The notes beneath the pieces were generated by a model that made no database searches, had not been told where the DNA came from, and saw only the letters and a list, made by a program, of their open reading frames with translations. This document shows positions 25,832 through 33,505 of a stretch of DNA of 64,000 nt, piece after piece. Location of the stretch: positions 1-64,000 of the forward strand of contig JAEZAF010000087.1 in the NCBI GenBank assembly GCA_023430545.1. The letters are read 5' to 3'. This DNA comes from Chloroflexota bacterium. Lineage in GTDB: Bacteria; Chloroflexota; Anaerolineae; Aggregatilineales; Phototrophicaceae. The position numbers and the translations under genes are program-made. Position 1 is the stretch's first letter, and the number at the start of each line of letters is the position of its first letter.

Positions 25832-26311
25832 TTACTGCTGATTTGCGAGGAAATAGGTCAGGTCTTTCAGATCCTGTTCGGCAAGGTGCGTATAAGCGGG
25901 CATGTGATGATTGGTGTTTTCAAACCCGCTGACGATATAGGCCCCCGGCTGGATCAGACTCTCATAGATGTATCCGTAAGCATCTGAGGCCTCACCATTG
26001 TAGCGGTCTTCATTGATGCGTGCCGCCGCGGTCGTCCCCAGACCGTTATGCGCTGGACCAAATGTCCCGCGAGTCTTCACGCTGTCCAGCGTATGACATG
26101 AACCGCAGTACTGCTTGAGGTAGAGGCTCTGGCCGCGATCATACTGCCCCTGATCGAAGGCCATGCTGACGTTGAGGTTTTTGGCTTCATTCTGCGTTTT
26201 CTCCAGTTCATTGAACTGTTCGGCGGTGGACCAGGTGCAGCCGGTCAGCACGACGAGCACTGTGAGTAGTGCCATCAGGCCGAGGCTGGCGATCAGAGTG
26301 TACTTCTTCAT
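25832..26311 (-). CDS. c-type cytochrome lipoprotein (monoheme)
   Basis: Membrane-anchored extracytoplasmic electron carrier. The N-terminus is a lipoprotein signal with lipobox VVLTGCTW (Cys about residue 25). The single heme-binding motif is CGSCH in YLKQYCGSCHTLDSV, and the likely distal Met ligand is in NHHMPAYTHLAEQDLKDLTYFL, typical of class I cytochrome c. At 159 residues it has one heme domain. It lies downstream of two propeller proteins and a sugar dehydrogenase on the same strand and is a good candidate for their electron acceptor. Cytochrome maturation genes are not in the window. Confidence 0.92.
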   Translation of the reverse strand: MKKYTLIASLGLMALLTVLVVLTGCTWSTAEQFNELEKTQNEAKNLNVSMAFDQGQYDRGQSLYLKQYCGSCHTLDSVKTRGTFGPAHNGLGTTAAARINEDRYNGEASDAYGYIYESLIQPGAYIVSGFENTNHHMPAYTHLAEQDLKDLTYFLANQQ

Positions 26312-26364
26312 GGATAAATAACCTCTTGTATCACAGGTCAGCGTCAGGGTTAGTCAGGATAAGC

Positions 26365-26395
26365 GAAGTGTGGAGAGCACCGCCCCCCACACTTC
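26365..26395 (-). terminator. Hairpin after the ScyD/ScyE-family gene
   Basis: Nine-base perfect stem (GAAGTGTGG/CCACACTTC) with a 13-base loop, between the propeller gene and the cytochrome gene on the minus strand. There is no clear T tract, so it may be an attenuator. Confidence 0.5.
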
Positions 26396-26437
26396 AGGAA
26401 ATCTGTCTGAGTTTACGTTTAGGCGTTCAGGTCAGGC

Positions 26438-27649
26438 TTAGGCTTCCGGGGTGGTTTCGGGTGTTGCTTCAGCGTCCATCGGATCAGCCAGCGGTGCGCC
26501 TTCCATTTCGGTCATGGCGCTGTAGCGGATAACCATGCCCGCACCAGGGATCGACAACCCGTTGATTGCGACGAAGCCGTCACCTTCAGCATTGAACCCG
26601 ACACCGGTCACGAAGGGCAGGCCGTCTACGACCACTTCCGGTGTACCGTCTGCCTGAATGCGGACGACAGAACCAGAGTTGAAGACCGGGCCGGTTTCGG
26701 TGAACATGCCGAACTGTGTGGCATACACCAGGCCATCCGGGGCGACCTTGAGGTCCGTGACCATCGTCAGGCCGGTAGCATAGTCAGTAACGGTGCCATC
26801 TTCAGCAACGGTGACGATCTTGGCGCTGCCGGGCAGGAACGGGGCACCCGACAGGAGCGAGACATAGATCGTGCCATCATGACCGAAAGCGACAGCGGTG
26901 GGCACGGGGTCAGTCAACAGTGCGCCGTCACGGAACGGGTCCGGGAAGACACCGGGCAGGGCTTCAAACGTAGCGACCAGTTCGATTTCACCGGTTGAGG
27001 GATCGACACGCAGAAGGGTATTCGCGCCAGCATCAGCCACATACAGCATGCCATCAGGGCCGGTTGCGATACCATAGGGATGGGTTTCGAGATTGCCGGT
27101 CCCATCGGGGTTGTTTTCGGCTTCGAAGGTCCATGCATCAGCAACGGTCACACCCTGACCATCTTCAACGCGGACGACCTGAGCGAACAGCGGGGCGGTC
27201 ACTTCAGCGCCCATGGCTTCCTGCCATGCGCCGACGGTTGCATACAGCACGCCGTCAATGTCGGTCACACGGGCAGCACCGCTGGCTTCTTCACCCAGCA
27301 GAACCGAGGGAAGGGTAGCCACAACTTCAATTGTGCCATCCGGGGCGATTTTCGTGATCTGGGAAGTGAGGCCGAAACCAGCCTCGACGGCTTCACCGGT
27401 TTCCGGGCTTACAGCGGTGATTGTTTCTTCACCACCGACACCACCATCCACCACATAAACATTGCCTTCAGCGTCGACATAGAGACCCTGCGGGCCGGTG
27501 ATGCCTTCTGCGATGATGTCGCCGTCAATCTGCGGTGCAGGGGGCATCTGACTCATGTCGATGGGTGCTTCTTCGGTCGCTTCCTGTGCGGCAGCGGCCA
27601 TAACACCGAAGATGAGGAGCAGCATAACCAGTATTGCACGCTTCAACAT
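26438..27649 (-). CDS. ScyD/ScyE-family extracytoplasmic beta-propeller protein
   Basis: Exported protein of 403 residues: a signal peptide (1-21), a Glu/Pro/Ala-rich spacer, then NHL-like repeats (IAEGITGPQGLYVDAEGNVYVVDGG; HPYGIATGPDGMLYVADAGANTLLRVDPSTGEIELVATF; VTDLKVAPDGLVYATQFGMF) that match the ScyD/ScyE family, first known from cyanobacterial scytonemin clusters but widespread. Outside cyanobacteria the role of the family is not settled; no scytonemin genes are present here. It ends in an acidic Glu/Thr/Pro tail. Next to a sugar dehydrogenase and a cytochrome, it may scaffold or take part in extracellular oxidation. Confidence 0.88.
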   Translation of the reverse strand: MLKRAILVMLLLIFGVMAAAAQEATEEAPIDMSQMPPAPQIDGDIIAEGITGPQGLYVDAEGNVYVVDGGVGGEETITAVSPETGEAVEAGFGLTSQITKIAPDGTIEVVATLPSVLLGEEASGAARVTDIDGVLYATVGAWQEAMGAEVTAPLFAQVVRVEDGQGVTVADAWTFEAENNPDGTGNLETHPYGIATGPDGMLYVADAGANTLLRVDPSTGEIELVATFEALPGVFPDPFRDGALLTDPVPTAVAFGHDGTIYVSLLSGAPFLPGSAKIVTVAEDGTVTDYATGLTMVTDLKVAPDGLVYATQFGMFTETGPVFNSGSVVRIQADGTPEVVVDGLPFVTGVGFNAEGDGFVAINGLSIPGAGMVIRYSAMTEMEGAPLADPMDAEATPETTPEA

Positions 27650-27736
27650 AGGGTTTCTCCTGAGATATAGGTTGGCAATGGCAGCAGATTGTCTGTTTGC
27701 AGATCCTGCTGCTGTTTGCTATGCGATAGTGACAGA

Positions 27737-27771
27737 TTAAGGGAAGACGGAGTGGGTGTCTTCCGCCTTAA
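27737..27771. terminator. Hairpin upstream of the ScyD/ScyE-family gene
   Basis: TTAAGG.GAAGAC pairs with GTCTTC.CGCCTTAA around an 8-base loop in the 285-base gap between two leftward genes. Function unclear: leader hairpin or remnant terminator. Confidence 0.35.
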
Positions 27772-27871
27772 GTCTGAAGTGGTGATTGGCCTATGCCTGA
27801 TGCTCTGATGCTGATTTTGAATAAAATTCGCGCACGAGACCGCAAGGGTGCCAGTCCGTTTAAACACAAAA

Positions 27872-27891
27872 GCCGCTCATCTTCGAGCGGC
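27872..27891 (-). terminator. Rho-independent terminator after the split propeller gene
   Basis: Stem GCCGCTC/GAGCGGC with a 6-base loop; on the minus strand it is followed by TTTTGTGTTT. It ends the sugar dehydrogenase-split propeller transcript. Confidence 0.75.
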
Positions 27892-27934
27892 CTTCGCGTT
27901 TACGTTGACTTTTCACATGACGTGACGGTGAAGT

Positions 27935-28507
27935 CTAAGGCGTGACTTCCGGCGTCGGTTCGGTTTCCGGTGCTTCTGCGACCGGATCTTCTGCCGCAGG
28001 CGGAGCTTCGAACATTACCCGCTGGATCGGGAAATCGGTGATCGTCTGCTCTTCCGCATTCAACTGCGCGTAGAGGACATAAGCTTCGCCATCCCGCACG
28101 GCTGCCGTCGTCGGGTTGACGATGCCGGTTTCAAAAATCCCTGTGACCACCGCACTGGCGAATGCATCCTCAGTCTCAAGGCGGAAGACCTTGGCTGGAT
28201 TATTGGTCACCACCACCAGCGTGCTTTCGTTTAGCAGGACGAGGCCATCCGCGCCGGGGAAAAGCTGTGCGACGTTGATCCGCGTAAATGCGGCCGGGTT
28301 CTCAAGCGGGATCTTGATCAGATACGGCATCTGCACCGCGATCAGAAAATTCCCGACCTCATGATAGACAATCCCATTCAGCGTGAACTGTGTTGAGAAG
28401 CTCTCGTCCTCAAGGAAGATCGAGGCATTCCCCTGTGGATCGACCCGAAAGATCACGCCAGCATAACTGTCGGTCACATAGGCGTTGCCCTGACTATCCA
28501 GCGACAT
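27935..28507 (-). CDS. C-terminal part of a frameshift-split beta-propeller protein
   Basis: This 190-residue reading (MSLDSQGNAYVTDSYAGVIFRVDPQGN...) lacks any export signal and begins in the middle of an SMP-30/NHL-like propeller blade. It continues the upstream frame: the preceding reading ends FINDVAG-stop, and one extra base near 28498-28500 would give FINDVA-x-DSQGNAYVTDS, a standard blade junction. The ATG used here overlaps the upstream stop, so separate coupled translation is possible in principle, but a secreted propeller cut in half without a second signal peptide is unlikely to work. It ends with an acidic Pro/Thr/Glu tail like its neighbours. Confidence 0.6.
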   Translation of the reverse strand: MSLDSQGNAYVTDSYAGVIFRVDPQGNASIFLEDESFSTQFTLNGIVYHEVGNFLIAVQMPYLIKIPLENPAAFTRINVAQLFPGADGLVLLNESTLVVVTNNPAKVFRLETEDAFASAVVTGIFETGIVNPTTAAVRDGEAYVLYAQLNAEEQTITDFPIQRVMFEAPPAAEDPVAEAPETEPTPEVTP

Positions 28508-28997
28508 CGTTGATGAAGTGTTCGGGATCAGTCGGTGTCAGCGGTCGGAAGTCAACCAGATGGATGTTCTCGCCTGTGGTCAGATCATAGATTCCCAGGA
28601 AGCCTTTCATCTTCATATCGGTTGCCGCCACCAGCAGACGATTACTGGCTTCATCTGCTTCGATCCCTATACTCGGCGGCAGGCGATCATCCGCGACCAG
28701 CACCTCTAATGTGCCATCATCAGCCACCGTGCGAACCATGCCATCAGCGGTGGAGCTGACGAGAAAGCGCTGGTTCAGCGTGTCGTATTCGACCCCTTCC
28801 GGGAACAGTCCTTCACTCGAAACCACCACCCGATCCGGCAGGGCATCACCTGACGTCTGAGTAGCAGCCTCTTCTGTTGGCTCCGGTGTGACTTCCGGCG
28901 TCGCATCCTGAGCGGATACGGCACTATAAGCGGTCATCAGTGTGACCAGCATCACCATGTACAGAAACGGTCTGAACAGCTTGTTATTCATCATCAT
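28494..28997 (-). CDS. N-terminal part of a frameshift-split beta-propeller protein
   Basis: First half of the same gene: a signal peptide (about 1-30, LYMVMLVTLMTAYSAVSAQD), a Thr/Pro/Glu linker, then SMP-30/gluconolactonase-like blades (LFPEGVEYDTLNQRFLVSSTADGMVRTVADDGTLEVLVADD; GIEADEASNRLLVAATDM). The frame stops at TAG just after FINDVAG. Together the halves would give a protein of about 350 residues, normal for this fold. It follows the sugar dehydrogenase gene by 9 bases, so they share a transcript. The break may be a true mutation, a slippage site or a sequencing error. Confidence 0.65.
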   Translation of the reverse strand: MMMNNKLFRPFLYMVMLVTLMTAYSAVSAQDATPEVTPEPTEEAATQTSGDALPDRVVVSSEGLFPEGVEYDTLNQRFLVSSTADGMVRTVADDGTLEVLVADDRLPPSIGIEADEASNRLLVAATDMKMKGFLGIYDLTTGENIHLVDFRPLTPTDPEHFINDVAG

Positions 28998-29006
28998 TCT
29001 GTCCCC

Positions 29007-30275
29007 TTAGTTTCCGGTGTATGCCACACGGTAGATGATGCCGTTGGTGTCTTCGGCGATCAGCAGTGAACCATCGGGTGCAACTGCCAGACCAGCCACA
29101 CGTCCGAAATTGGCGATCTGCTCTTCAATCAGGAACCCGGTCATGAAGTCCTCGAACTCGGTCGGCTGACCGTTTTCGTCGAAGTGCAGGCGTACGATCT
29201 TGTAGCCAGACCGTGGGTTACGGTTCCATGAGCCGCGCATGGCGATAAACGCATCATTCCGGTATTCCTCAGGGAACTGCTCTGCGGTGTAAAACACCAT
29301 GCCGATAGGGGCACTGTGCGCCGTATACGTCAGCACCGGCGCGATAGTCCGCTGACAGTATGCCGCCCGACCGATACCGCCGGGTGGGGGATTGGCGATA
29401 AACACATCCGGCTGCTGATCGGCAAAGCAGAACGGCCAGCCGTAATTGCTGTCTGGTGCCAGCAGATTCAGCTCCTCCGGTGGCTGTTCGTTACCACGCC
29501 AGTCGGATCCGTGATCCATCCCCCACATTTCGCCCGTCTGGGGATGCCAGCCGAAGCCAATGGTGTTACGAAGTCCGGTGGCAAAGATGACACGGTTAGA
29601 GCCGTCTGGCTGTGCCTGAAGGATCGTCGCATTTTCAGGGTTCGTCTCGTTACAGGCGTTGCACGTGCTGCCCACCGTGATATACAGCAGGCCATCAGGC
29701 CCGAAGGCGATCGTACGGTTCGGATGCTGCCCGCCGTCCGGCAGATCGTTAATCAGGGCAGTCATCTGGCCGAGATTATCACCGCCTGCCCAGTCCGCGA
29801 CGAAAACCTCTTTGTCAGCCGCAAGGAAAAGCTGATTGCCATTGAAGGTGATCCCGTGTGCATAGGGGATGTCGGATGCGACGACGTTGACTTCCGGCGA
29901 GTCGGCCACACCATCGCCATCCTGATCCGCCAGTGCGATCACATCACCTTCCATGCGACGGGTGACAAAGATCGTGCCGTCCGGTGCGACCGCCATCCAG
30001 CGTACATTCCCCAGATTCTGGGCAAAGATGTTGACTTCGAATCCTTCCGGCAGTTGCAGGCGCTCCATAAACTGCGGATCAAATGGCAGCGTCGTCGTGA
30101 TCACTGCTGCGCCCTCAACGGCATTGGACAGTCCCTGTGGCGTTTCCTGTGCTGCGGGTGGTTCCGGCGTCGGCGTAGGGGTTGCATCCTGTGCAGCTAC
30201 CCCGATTGTCAGCAGTGCGCTGCAAAGCAGCATCAGGTTCAGCATGAAGCCTTTTACGAAACGTTGTGTTCTCAT
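29007..30275 (-). CDS. PQQ-dependent sugar (sorbosone/glucose-type) dehydrogenase family protein
   Basis: Exported six-bladed propeller enzyme of 422 residues. Signal peptide (1-28, ending VAAQDA), Thr/Pro linker, then family motifs: FDPQFMERLQLPEGFEVNIFAQNLGNVRWMAVAPDGTIFVTRR, NRTIAFGPDGLLYITVGSTCNACNE, FATGLRNTIGFGWHPQTGEMWGMDHGSDWRGNEQPPEELN, and AFIAMRGSWNRNPRSGYKIVRL. This wording is that of the sorbosone dehydrogenase/GDH-B group, which oxidises sugars with PQQ and passes electrons outward. It leads a minus-strand set ending in a c-type cytochrome. PQQ biosynthesis genes are not visible, and cofactor use is inferred from the family. Confidence 0.9.
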   Translation of the reverse strand: MRTQRFVKGFMLNLMLLCSALLTIGVAAQDATPTPTPEPPAAQETPQGLSNAVEGAAVITTTLPFDPQFMERLQLPEGFEVNIFAQNLGNVRWMAVAPDGTIFVTRRMEGDVIALADQDGDGVADSPEVNVVASDIPYAHGITFNGNQLFLAADKEVFVADWAGGDNLGQMTALINDLPDGGQHPNRTIAFGPDGLLYITVGSTCNACNETNPENATILQAQPDGSNRVIFATGLRNTIGFGWHPQTGEMWGMDHGSDWRGNEQPPEELNLLAPDSNYGWPFCFADQQPDVFIANPPPGGIGRAAYCQRTIAPVLTYTAHSAPIGMVFYTAEQFPEEYRNDAFIAMRGSWNRNPRSGYKIVRLHFDENGQPTEFEDFMTGFLIEEQIANFGRVAGLAVAPDGSLLIAEDTNGIIYRVAYTGN

Positions 30276-30584
30276 ATCAGCCCTCTACCTGCTCATCTTC
30301 AAATATGATGCAATAAACCTCCACAGCACTGTAAAGGGCGCAGGTGAGACTGCTGAAAGAAAAGAATGAGTTCTCCAAAAGTGGTTGGAATCGTGTTAGG
30401 ACGTGGTATGACAGAGGTTTACCCGCTTATAGGCTATCTGAAATTTGATTGTGGGCGCGGGCAGAGCGCCATTGCGATCAATGCGGCCCTGGCTCTAACT
30501 AACGTGTATTTTGTAGGGACAACACCTGCGTTGTCCGGCGTTTCCGTAAGATTCAGGCAGGTTTCCTGAATTTTCAGATACACG
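30276..30584. other. Intergenic region with a hairpin repeat
   Basis: These 309 bases separate the sugar dehydrogenase and a WYL regulator, both leftward. A 67-codon rightward ORF (30366-30569) is rejected: it has no good ribosome-binding site and runs through the hairpin GGACAAC/GTTGTCC at 30517-30536. That hairpin, with the sequence GTAGGGACAACACCTGCG, resembles dispersed intergenic hairpins and may terminate the regulator transcript... but the regulator ends at 30585, so on the minus strand it would lie just downstream. Confidence 0.45.
30517..30536 (-). terminator. Terminator-like hairpin downstream of the WYL regulator
   Basis: GGACAAC/GTTGTCC with a 6-base loop, 49 bases beyond the stop codon of the leftward regulator gene; on the minus strand it is followed by CTACAAAATACA, only weakly T-rich. 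Confidence 0.45.
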
Positions 30585-31535
30585 CTATCCACTGAAATAA
30601 CGCGCCGCTTCTACCACGCTGCTATAAAGCGCCGCCGGTTCGATCACTTCGGCATCTTCCGCCAGCCCAAACACCATCATCTTCGCCAGTTCCATCGTAT
30701 CAAGCTGGACCTTCACCACAAGCCAGCCGGTGGACTGGACTTCAGCTTCGGTCGAGAGGATTTCACTTCGGCTGGGGGCCAGCCACTGGATGAAGTTCAG
30801 GCGATGCGGGCGGACGCGCAGTGTAAAGCTGTAACCCGACACGGTGGTATTAAAGGCCTTCAGATGCTGCTGCCAGTAATCGAGCAGGTCAAAATCAGCT
30901 TTGCGGACAAAAGGCTGATCCAGCAGCCGGATTTCCCGAAAGCGCGAGACTCGATAGGTGCGAAACTCGCCCTTACGCCGCGCCACCAGATACCAGAAGC
31001 TGGACTTCGATACGAGGCTGTACGGCTCAAGCACATATTCTGATGCGGTTCCCTGACGGTTTTCGTAGATCACCGAGATGCACAGGTCCTCATAAACCGC
31101 CTTTTGCAGTGGCTCCCAGAACGGCAGGCTGTTTTCCGGCCACCACCAGTCAGGATCAATCAGGATGCGCTGACGCATGAAATCCACCGAGGGTTTGTGA
31201 ACCGTCGGCAGGGCAGCGTACAGCTTCAGCACGGCGTTATCTGCGGCGGCAGTCAGGCCGATATCCTGCAGGCTTTTCGTGCTCTGGTTGATGAACAGGC
31301 TCAGCGTTTCCAACTCTTGCAGCATATTGAGTGATGTGCGGTACTGCTCATCCAGCGCGATGCCACCCCCGTGACCCCCTTCGGCGTAAATCGGAACCCC
31401 TGCTATCGATAAAGCCTCAATATCCCGCAGGATCGTCCGCTGCGAGACTTCCAGTGTCTCTGCCAGCGCCTGCGAGGTCATGCGCCCATTCTTCTGTAAG
31501 TGCAGCACAATCGAAATCAGGCGGTCGGCTCTCAT
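30585..31535 (-). CDS. YafY-type transcriptional regulator (HTH-11 and WYL domains)
   Basis: DNA-binding regulator of 316 residues. The N-terminal helix-turn-helix (HTH_11: RLISIVLHLQKNGRMTSQALAETLEVSQRTILRDIEALSIAGVPIYAEGGHGGGIAL) is followed by a WYL sensor domain (~residues 135-220, with YEPYSLVSKSSFWYLVARRKGEFRTYRVSRFREIRLLD), and a C-terminal WCX-like extension ending MVFGLAEDAEVIEPAALYSSVVEAARYFSG. WYL domains bind nucleotides, nucleic acid or small ligands. It is divergent from the adjacent alpha/beta-hydrolase gene (103-base gap), the commonest target arrangement. The ligand is unknown. Confidence 0.92.
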   Translation of the reverse strand: MRADRLISIVLHLQKNGRMTSQALAETLEVSQRTILRDIEALSIAGVPIYAEGGHGGGIALDEQYRTSLNMLQELETLSLFINQSTKSLQDIGLTAAADNAVLKLYAALPTVHKPSVDFMRQRILIDPDWWWPENSLPFWEPLQKAVYEDLCISVIYENRQGTASEYVLEPYSLVSKSSFWYLVARRKGEFRTYRVSRFREIRLLDQPFVRKADFDLLDYWQQHLKAFNTTVSGYSFTLRVRPHRLNFIQWLAPSRSEILSTEAEVQSTGWLVVKVQLDTMELAKMMVFGLAEDAEVIEPAALYSSVVEAARYFSG

Positions 31536-31638
31536 TAAAGATATTCCTGTCGAAAACGGTCAACTTGACTGACAGAAGATGTCATCCAAGTGCATTTATA
31601 CTAAAAAGAGTGAGACGTTGCACAGGGGATGAGGCTCG

Positions 31639-32466
31639 ATGAACACAGAAAACGGCAGCATTGAAATCAATGGTGGAAAAATCTGGTATGAAATCGCAGG
31701 GCAGGGGCCAACCGTTGTGCTGGCACATGCCGGCTTTGTTGACAGTAGAATGTGGGATACACAGTGGGAGGCTCTCACGCAGCACTATCGCGTCGTGCGC
31801 TTTGACATGCGCGGCTTTGGCAGATCGGATGCAGCCTCAGGGCCGATCTCGCGCCGCGAAGAATTTCGTCAGGTGCTGGATGGGCTTGGTATCGACCGCG
31901 CTGCACTGATCGGATGTTCACTCAGCGGCGAGGTGATCATCGACTTCGCATTGGAATATCCTGAACGGGTGACAGCGCTTGTGCCGGTTTCTGCGGTGCC
32001 TTCCGGCTTCGAGATGCAGGGCGAGCCGCCGCGTTATCTTATGGAGATGATCGGTGCGATGCAGCAGGGGGATCTCGATCTGGCGTCAGAGCTGCAATTA
32101 CGCATCTGGGTTGATGGCATGTATCGCGAACCGACTGAGGTCGATCCATCGGTGCGCCAGCATGCAGCCGACATGAACCGCATTCCGGTCAGCCGCAGTA
32201 CATTTTTCGTGGCCGACAGCGAACCGGTCAGCCCGCTCGATCCACCAGCAGTCAACCGCCTCGCTGAAATAACAGCAGCGACGCTGGTCATCGCCGGATC
32301 GCTCGATCATCCGGAGATCTTACGCGCCGCCGACTGGATGACGCAGCAGATCCCATCCGCGCAGAAGCACATCATCGATAATGCAGCCCATGTCCCGAAT
32401 ATGGAACAGCCGGGGGAATTCAATCGGGCAGTGCTGGTGTTTCTGGCGGCGTCCCGGATCAGTTAG
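31639..32466 (+). CDS. Alpha/beta hydrolase
   Basis: Cytosolic hydrolase of 275 residues with the alpha/beta fold: oxyanion region VVLAHAGFVDSRMWDTQW, RFDMRGFGRSD, nucleophile elbow LIGCSLSGEVIIDFAL (Ser in the GCSLS turn, a slight variant of GxSxG), and a catalytic His in IIDNAAHVPNMEQP. The acid residue is probably the Asp in VIAGSLDHPEI. It resembles 3-oxoadipate enol-lactonase-like or esterase members, but the substrate cannot be called. It is divergent from the WYL regulator and ends at a hairpin (32514-32533). Confidence 0.88.
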   Translation: MNTENGSIEINGGKIWYEIAGQGPTVVLAHAGFVDSRMWDTQWEALTQHYRVVRFDMRGFGRSDAASGPISRREEFRQVLDGLGIDRAALIGCSLSGEVIIDFALEYPERVTALVPVSAVPSGFEMQGEPPRYLMEMIGAMQQGDLDLASELQLRIWVDGMYREPTEVDPSVRQHAADMNRIPVSRSTFFVADSEPVSPLDPPAVNRLAEITAATLVIAGSLDHPEILRAADWMTQQIPSAQKHIIDNAAHVPNMEQPGEFNRAVLVFLAASRIS

Positions 32467-32513
32467 GACTGTATCGCTGGTTGCTGTGCCATCCCATGAA
32501 GGTGATACGGTAA

Positions 32514-32533
32514 GGGCCGGTTTCTTCCGGCCC
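32514..32533. terminator. Hairpin between convergent genes
   Basis: GGGCCGG/CCGGCCC stem with a 6-base loop, lying between the convergent hydrolase and small unknown gene; no T tract on either side. Confidence 0.5.
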
Positions 32534-32534
32534 A

Positions 32535-32939
32535 TCAATTGACCTCAGCCTGACTATCCCGCGACCGTTTGATTCTCTCAAACGCTTCTGACAGGGAATC
32601 GACTGCGATGAAGGAATCTCGAAAGGCCGGGACCATGCGAACCAGCGTGTTTACCAGAGCACGGATGTACCCGCTTTTAGAAACCACCACCGTCATCCCA
32701 CGGTTATACTGACGTGCGGTTTCGAGCGAACGGCGGACATGTCCAACGGCATTTCCCACCGGCACACTGGACGTCGCCTCGAAATCAGCGATCACATCAT
32801 AGCGCTGACCACTAAAAGTCTTTAAGATCTGCTTTTCGGTTTCAAGTCCCGCGAAAAAATCGTCCCAGGTCCAGCCCGGTTTGAAGGTGAAGGCAATGAC
32901 ATTATGAAGCTCTGGTTTAAGGTCTACGATAATATTCAT
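32535..32939 (-). CDS. Small protein of unknown function, SpoIIAA/STAS-like pattern
   Basis: 134 residues, soluble, no signal peptide. I do not recognise a named family. The alternating beta/alpha pattern (INIIVDL..., WDDFFAGLETEKQILKTFSGQRYDVIADFEATSSVPVGNAVGHVRRSLETARQYNRGMTVVVSKSGYIRALVNTLVRMVPAFRDSFIAVDSLSEAFERI) resembles SpoIIAA-like/STAS folds, which often act in anti-sigma or stress signalling, and similar small proteins are common in Chloroflexota. It is monocistronic and convergent with the hydrolase. Confidence 0.75.
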   Translation of the reverse strand: MNIIVDLKPELHNVIAFTFKPGWTWDDFFAGLETEKQILKTFSGQRYDVIADFEATSSVPVGNAVGHVRRSLETARQYNRGMTVVVSKSGYIRALVNTLVRMVPAFRDSFIAVDSLSEAFERIKRSRDSQAEVN

Positions 32940-33505
32940 CAGCTTTTCCAGACACCGTAATTCACAGAATACCTGATTATCGCATACTTAAAGCGAACAT
33001 GCACGACCGATACGCAGCAGCCGTCAGCATCGCACACAGCGGCGTCCCGAGTGCTTGGATCAGATCACGCACATGGGATGATTTGAAAACTCTAACCACA
33101 ATATCCAGAACATTCGTGCTATAATTTAAGAGAGAAGTTGCAATTTCCAGCACCTTAACCTCGAGGCTCGATCATGCTTCCAGAGGGGCAGTTGCAGTGG
33201 CGCAGTGGCGCATAAATTTTCGTGCTGCCACTGCCACTGCCGCCACTGCAAACAGAATTTGAACCTGAACATCCGCCTGTATCGTCCTGATTGTGGCGTT
33301 TGCGGCGTAAATGCGCCGCAAGCGCCGCTGCTGCCGCGCCGGAAGCACATGCGAATATTCAGAAAACGCCTCACCAGCATCACGGTGAACCGTCGAACGG
33401 TTTCTGCGCATTAACTGCTGCTGCACATATTTTTTTGTGCGGCAGCAGCAGCAGCAGCAAGTTGCTACAAGCAGCAACCTGACCAATCACGACGACGGAA
33501 ACAGC
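32940..33505. other. Intergenic region carrying repeat copy C
   Basis: No gene is supported in these 566 bases. The part 33082-33480 is the third copy of the hairpin repeat. 32940-33081 is the promoter side of the small unknown gene and shows nothing distinctive. The ORFs across 33126-33486 encode triplet-repeat Ala/Gln/Cys tracts and are not credible. Confidence 0.6.
33082..33480 (+). repeat. Dispersed hairpin repeat, copy C
   Basis: Same order and orientation as copy B: TTTGAAAACTCTAACC, then GAACATTCGTGC at 33108-33119 followed directly by TATAAT (33120-33125), then GCACCTTAAC (33150-33159), then GTGGCGCA/CACTGCCACTGCC hairpin material, and near the end a stem-loop at 33415-33448 (CTGCTGCTGCACA with TGTGCGGCAGCAG, 12 of 13 pairs, AT-rich loop) and a CAG run. 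The conserved TGC-TATAAT reads as an extended -10 promoter. Sequence between the conserved blocks has diverged strongly from copies A and B, while the hairpins are kept. Confidence 0.6.

Noticed and set aside
30366..30569. 67-codon rightward ORF between two leftward genes
   Set aside because: No ribosome-binding site, no recognisable pattern, and its end is formed by an intergenic hairpin.
33126..33486. ORFs of 63-104 codons in repeat copy C
   Set aside because: Same triplet-repeat artefact as in copies A and B, open in both strands at once.
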